Shown piece after piece: positions 7,474 through 8,318 of a DNA stretch of 8,318 bases; positions within the stretch are counted from its first letter, which is position 1; every line of letters begins with the position of its first letter. The DNA comes from an uncultured Ruminococcus sp. (GTDB taxonomy: Bacteria > Bacillota > Clostridia > Oscillospirales > Ruminococcaceae), in assembly GCA_947173865.1 (NCBI GenBank), contig CAMWGS010000080.1:1-8318 (forward strand), written 5' to 3'. The notes beneath the pieces are model-generated. The model saw only the letters and a program-made list of their open reading frames with translations. It was not told the origin of the DNA and made no database searches. A program made the position numbers and the translations under genes.

Positions 7474-7477
7474 GAGG
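7474..7477 (+). promoter_or_regulatory. Ribosome binding site deciding the start of terD copy 3
   Basis: GAGG lies 8 bases before ATG 7486. The longer option starts at TTG 7456 inside the previous gene and adds ten residues that match nothing in TerD. Starting at 7486 gives the canonical M-S-V-S-L-Q-K-G-Q beginning. Confidence 0.6.
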
Positions 7478-7485
7478 TATTTGAA

Positions 7486-8073
7486 ATGTCTGTAAGTTTA
7501 CAGAAAGGACAGAAAATAAGTCTGTCAAAGGATAATATCGGTCTTTCGTGTGTTATTGTCGGACTTGGCTGGGACGAGGCACAGAAGAAAAAAGGACTTT
7601 TTGCAAGAAAAGAGCATGCAATTGACTGTGATGCATCTGCACTTCTCCTTACAAACGGAAAACTTGTCGGCAAGCAGGATATAGTATATTATGCACATCT
7701 TCGTCATGATTCTGGAAGCGTCGTACATAAGGGTGATAACCTTACAGGTGTCGGTGCAGGAGACGACGAGCAGATTGTTGTTGACCTCTCAAAAGTTCCC
7801 TGTGATGTTGACAGGATAGTTTTTGTTGTTAATATCTATCAGGCGGTACAGCGTAGTCAGAATTTCGGAATGATAAAAAATGCGTTTATCAGAATTGTTG
7901 ACAACAGAAACAATAATGAAATGTGCAGATATAATCTGACAGATGATTATTCAGGCTGTACGGCTATGATTTTCGGCGAAATCTATAAGCATAACAACGA
8001 ATGGAAGTTCAACGCTGTAGGACAAGGTACTGCTGATGCAGGTCTTGCCGAACTCGCAGGAAGATTTAAGTAA
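7486..8073 (+). CDS. Divergent TerD family protein, copy 3
   Basis: The 195-residue product is clearly TerD (K-G-Q-K-I-S-L start, G-L-G-W-D at 26-30, K-F-N-A-V-G near the end) but is less similar to copies 1 and 2 than they are to each other. The loop between Trp29-Asp30 and the first metal motif is longer and strongly basic (K34-K35-K36, R41-K42). The motif itself is Ile46-Asp47-Cys48-Asp49 instead of F-D-L-D. The second motif, Gly83-Asp84-Asn85 to Gly92-Asp93-Asp94-Glu95, is intact. The C-terminus lacks the G-F/Y-Q-G-G-L-A-A-L-C ending and has a T-A-D-A-G-L-A-E-L version. Calcium binding is likely retained. It is the last gene before the terminator. Specialised partner binding through the basic loop is inference. 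Confidence 0.93.
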   Translation: MSVSLQKGQKISLSKDNIGLSCVIVGLGWDEAQKKKGLFARKEHAIDCDASALLLTNGKLVGKQDIVYYAHLRHDSGSVVHKGDNLTGVGAGDDEQIVVDLSKVPCDVDRIVFVVNIYQAVQRSQNFGMIKNAFIRIVDNRNNNEMCRYNLTDDYSGCTAMIFGEIYKHNNEWKFNAVGQGTADAGLAELAGRFK

Positions 8074-8075
8074 AT

Positions 8076-8113
8076 ATAATTCGGCAGGAGTAATCTTCTG
8101 CCGAATTATTTTT
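8076..8113 (+). terminator. Strong rho-independent terminator after the ter operon
   Basis: A perfect 12-base-pair stem (8076-8087 with 8098-8109) extends by three further pairs, one of them G-T, to leave a TAAT loop at 8091-8094. A run of five T follows at 8109-8113. The hairpin starts two bases after the stop of terD copy 3. The stem has the GC-rich core CGGCAG/CTGCCG. The match to an intrinsic terminator is very good on the + strand. In the other direction the stem is followed by several T as well but not by a convincing gene. Confidence 0.92.
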
Positions 8114-8133
8114 CATTGAAAGGCGGAAATACA

Positions 8134-8318
8134 ATGTTTTATAATCATCTTTTGCTTGAAGTATACTGCATGAATGATAAAAAATGCTCGAAATGTTTTA
8201 AGCAGATACGGACGGAGTGCATGGAGTGTGAATTTTGTGCATATACCGAATGTCCTGCTGAAATAGCCGTTACAGACATAAACGGAATTGCTTCACATTG
8301 GATTGCCCTGAGCGGTGA
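8134..8318 (+). CDS. Cysteine-rich protein of unknown function, 3'-truncated by window edge
   Basis: A frame of 61 codons is open to the right edge, starting at ATG 8134 with AGGCGG at about 8121-8126 as ribosome binding site. I do not recognise the family. The visible part contains seven cysteines, six of them at residues 18, 21, 29, 32, 35 and 40 in a C-x2-C-x7-C-x2-C-x2-C-x4-C pattern, plus His55. This suggests a zinc-ribbon-like or iron-sulfur cluster site at the N-terminus of a longer protein. A second in-frame ATG at codon 13 has no good ribosome binding site. The gene starts only about 20 bases after the ter operon terminator, leaving no room for its own promoter between them, so expression may depend on readthrough. 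Whether it belongs to the Ter system cannot be told from this window. Confidence 0.6.
   Translation, partial: MFYNHLLLEVYCMNDKKCSKCFKQIRTECMECEFCAYTECPAEIAVTDINGIASHWIALSG

Noticed and set aside
7456..7485. Longer start (TTG 7456) for the third terD gene
   Set aside because: It overlaps the previous gene and adds ten residues not seen in TerD proteins. ATG 7486 has GAGG at proper spacing and gives the family N-terminus.

Overview
The window looks like a low-to-moderate G+C Clostridia chromosome segment. It has strong AGGAGG-type ribosome binding sites, compact gene spacing, many ATA and AGA codons, and Firmicutes-type versions of every recognisable family. A Ruminococcus-like gut bacterium (Oscillospiraceae) is my best guess, but the sequence alone does not prove it. 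All supported genes lie on the + strand.

Layout: (1) From the left edge to 1667 runs the 3' part of a DUF2357-type PD-(D/E)XK nuclease-like protein; its start lies before the window. (2) The 162-base gap that follows holds a well-formed sigma-A promoter (1698-1727) and a roughly 95-base untranslated leader with an AT-rich inverted repeat. (3) Seven closely spaced genes follow, with gaps of about 2 to 38 bases and no convincing internal promoter or terminator: a small cupin, a six-helix rhomboid protease, a large YceG-family protein, a TelA/YceH protein and three TerD-family proteins. (4) A strong intrinsic terminator (8076-8113) closes the unit. (5) Only about 20 bases after it, a small cysteine-rich reading frame starts and runs off the right edge.

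The core is the Firmicutes form of the tellurite / toxic-anion / envelope-stress (Ter) system, comparable to the Bacillus subtilis yceCDEFGH locus: yceG, then telA (yceH), then three TerD paralogues (compare yceC, yceD, yceE). TerD proteins bind calcium. TelA and YceG homologues are linked to resistance to tellurite, nisin and other envelope-acting stresses. No TerC (YceF) membrane protein is visible. The promoter position implies that the cupin and the rhomboid protease are transcribed together with the Ter genes, which would add a small-ligand or metal-binding protein and an intramembrane protease to the module.

The most notable observation is that the 762-residue YceG protein appears to be built from three tandem copies of a unit of about 250 residues. 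Each copy has the same order and nearly the same spacing of three recognisable segments. Other points of interest are the nuclease-like gene next to the Ter unit, the third TerD copy with a lengthened loop before its metal site, the TTG start of yceG with a decoy ATG seven bases upstream, and the cysteine-rich gene lying immediately behind a strong terminator.
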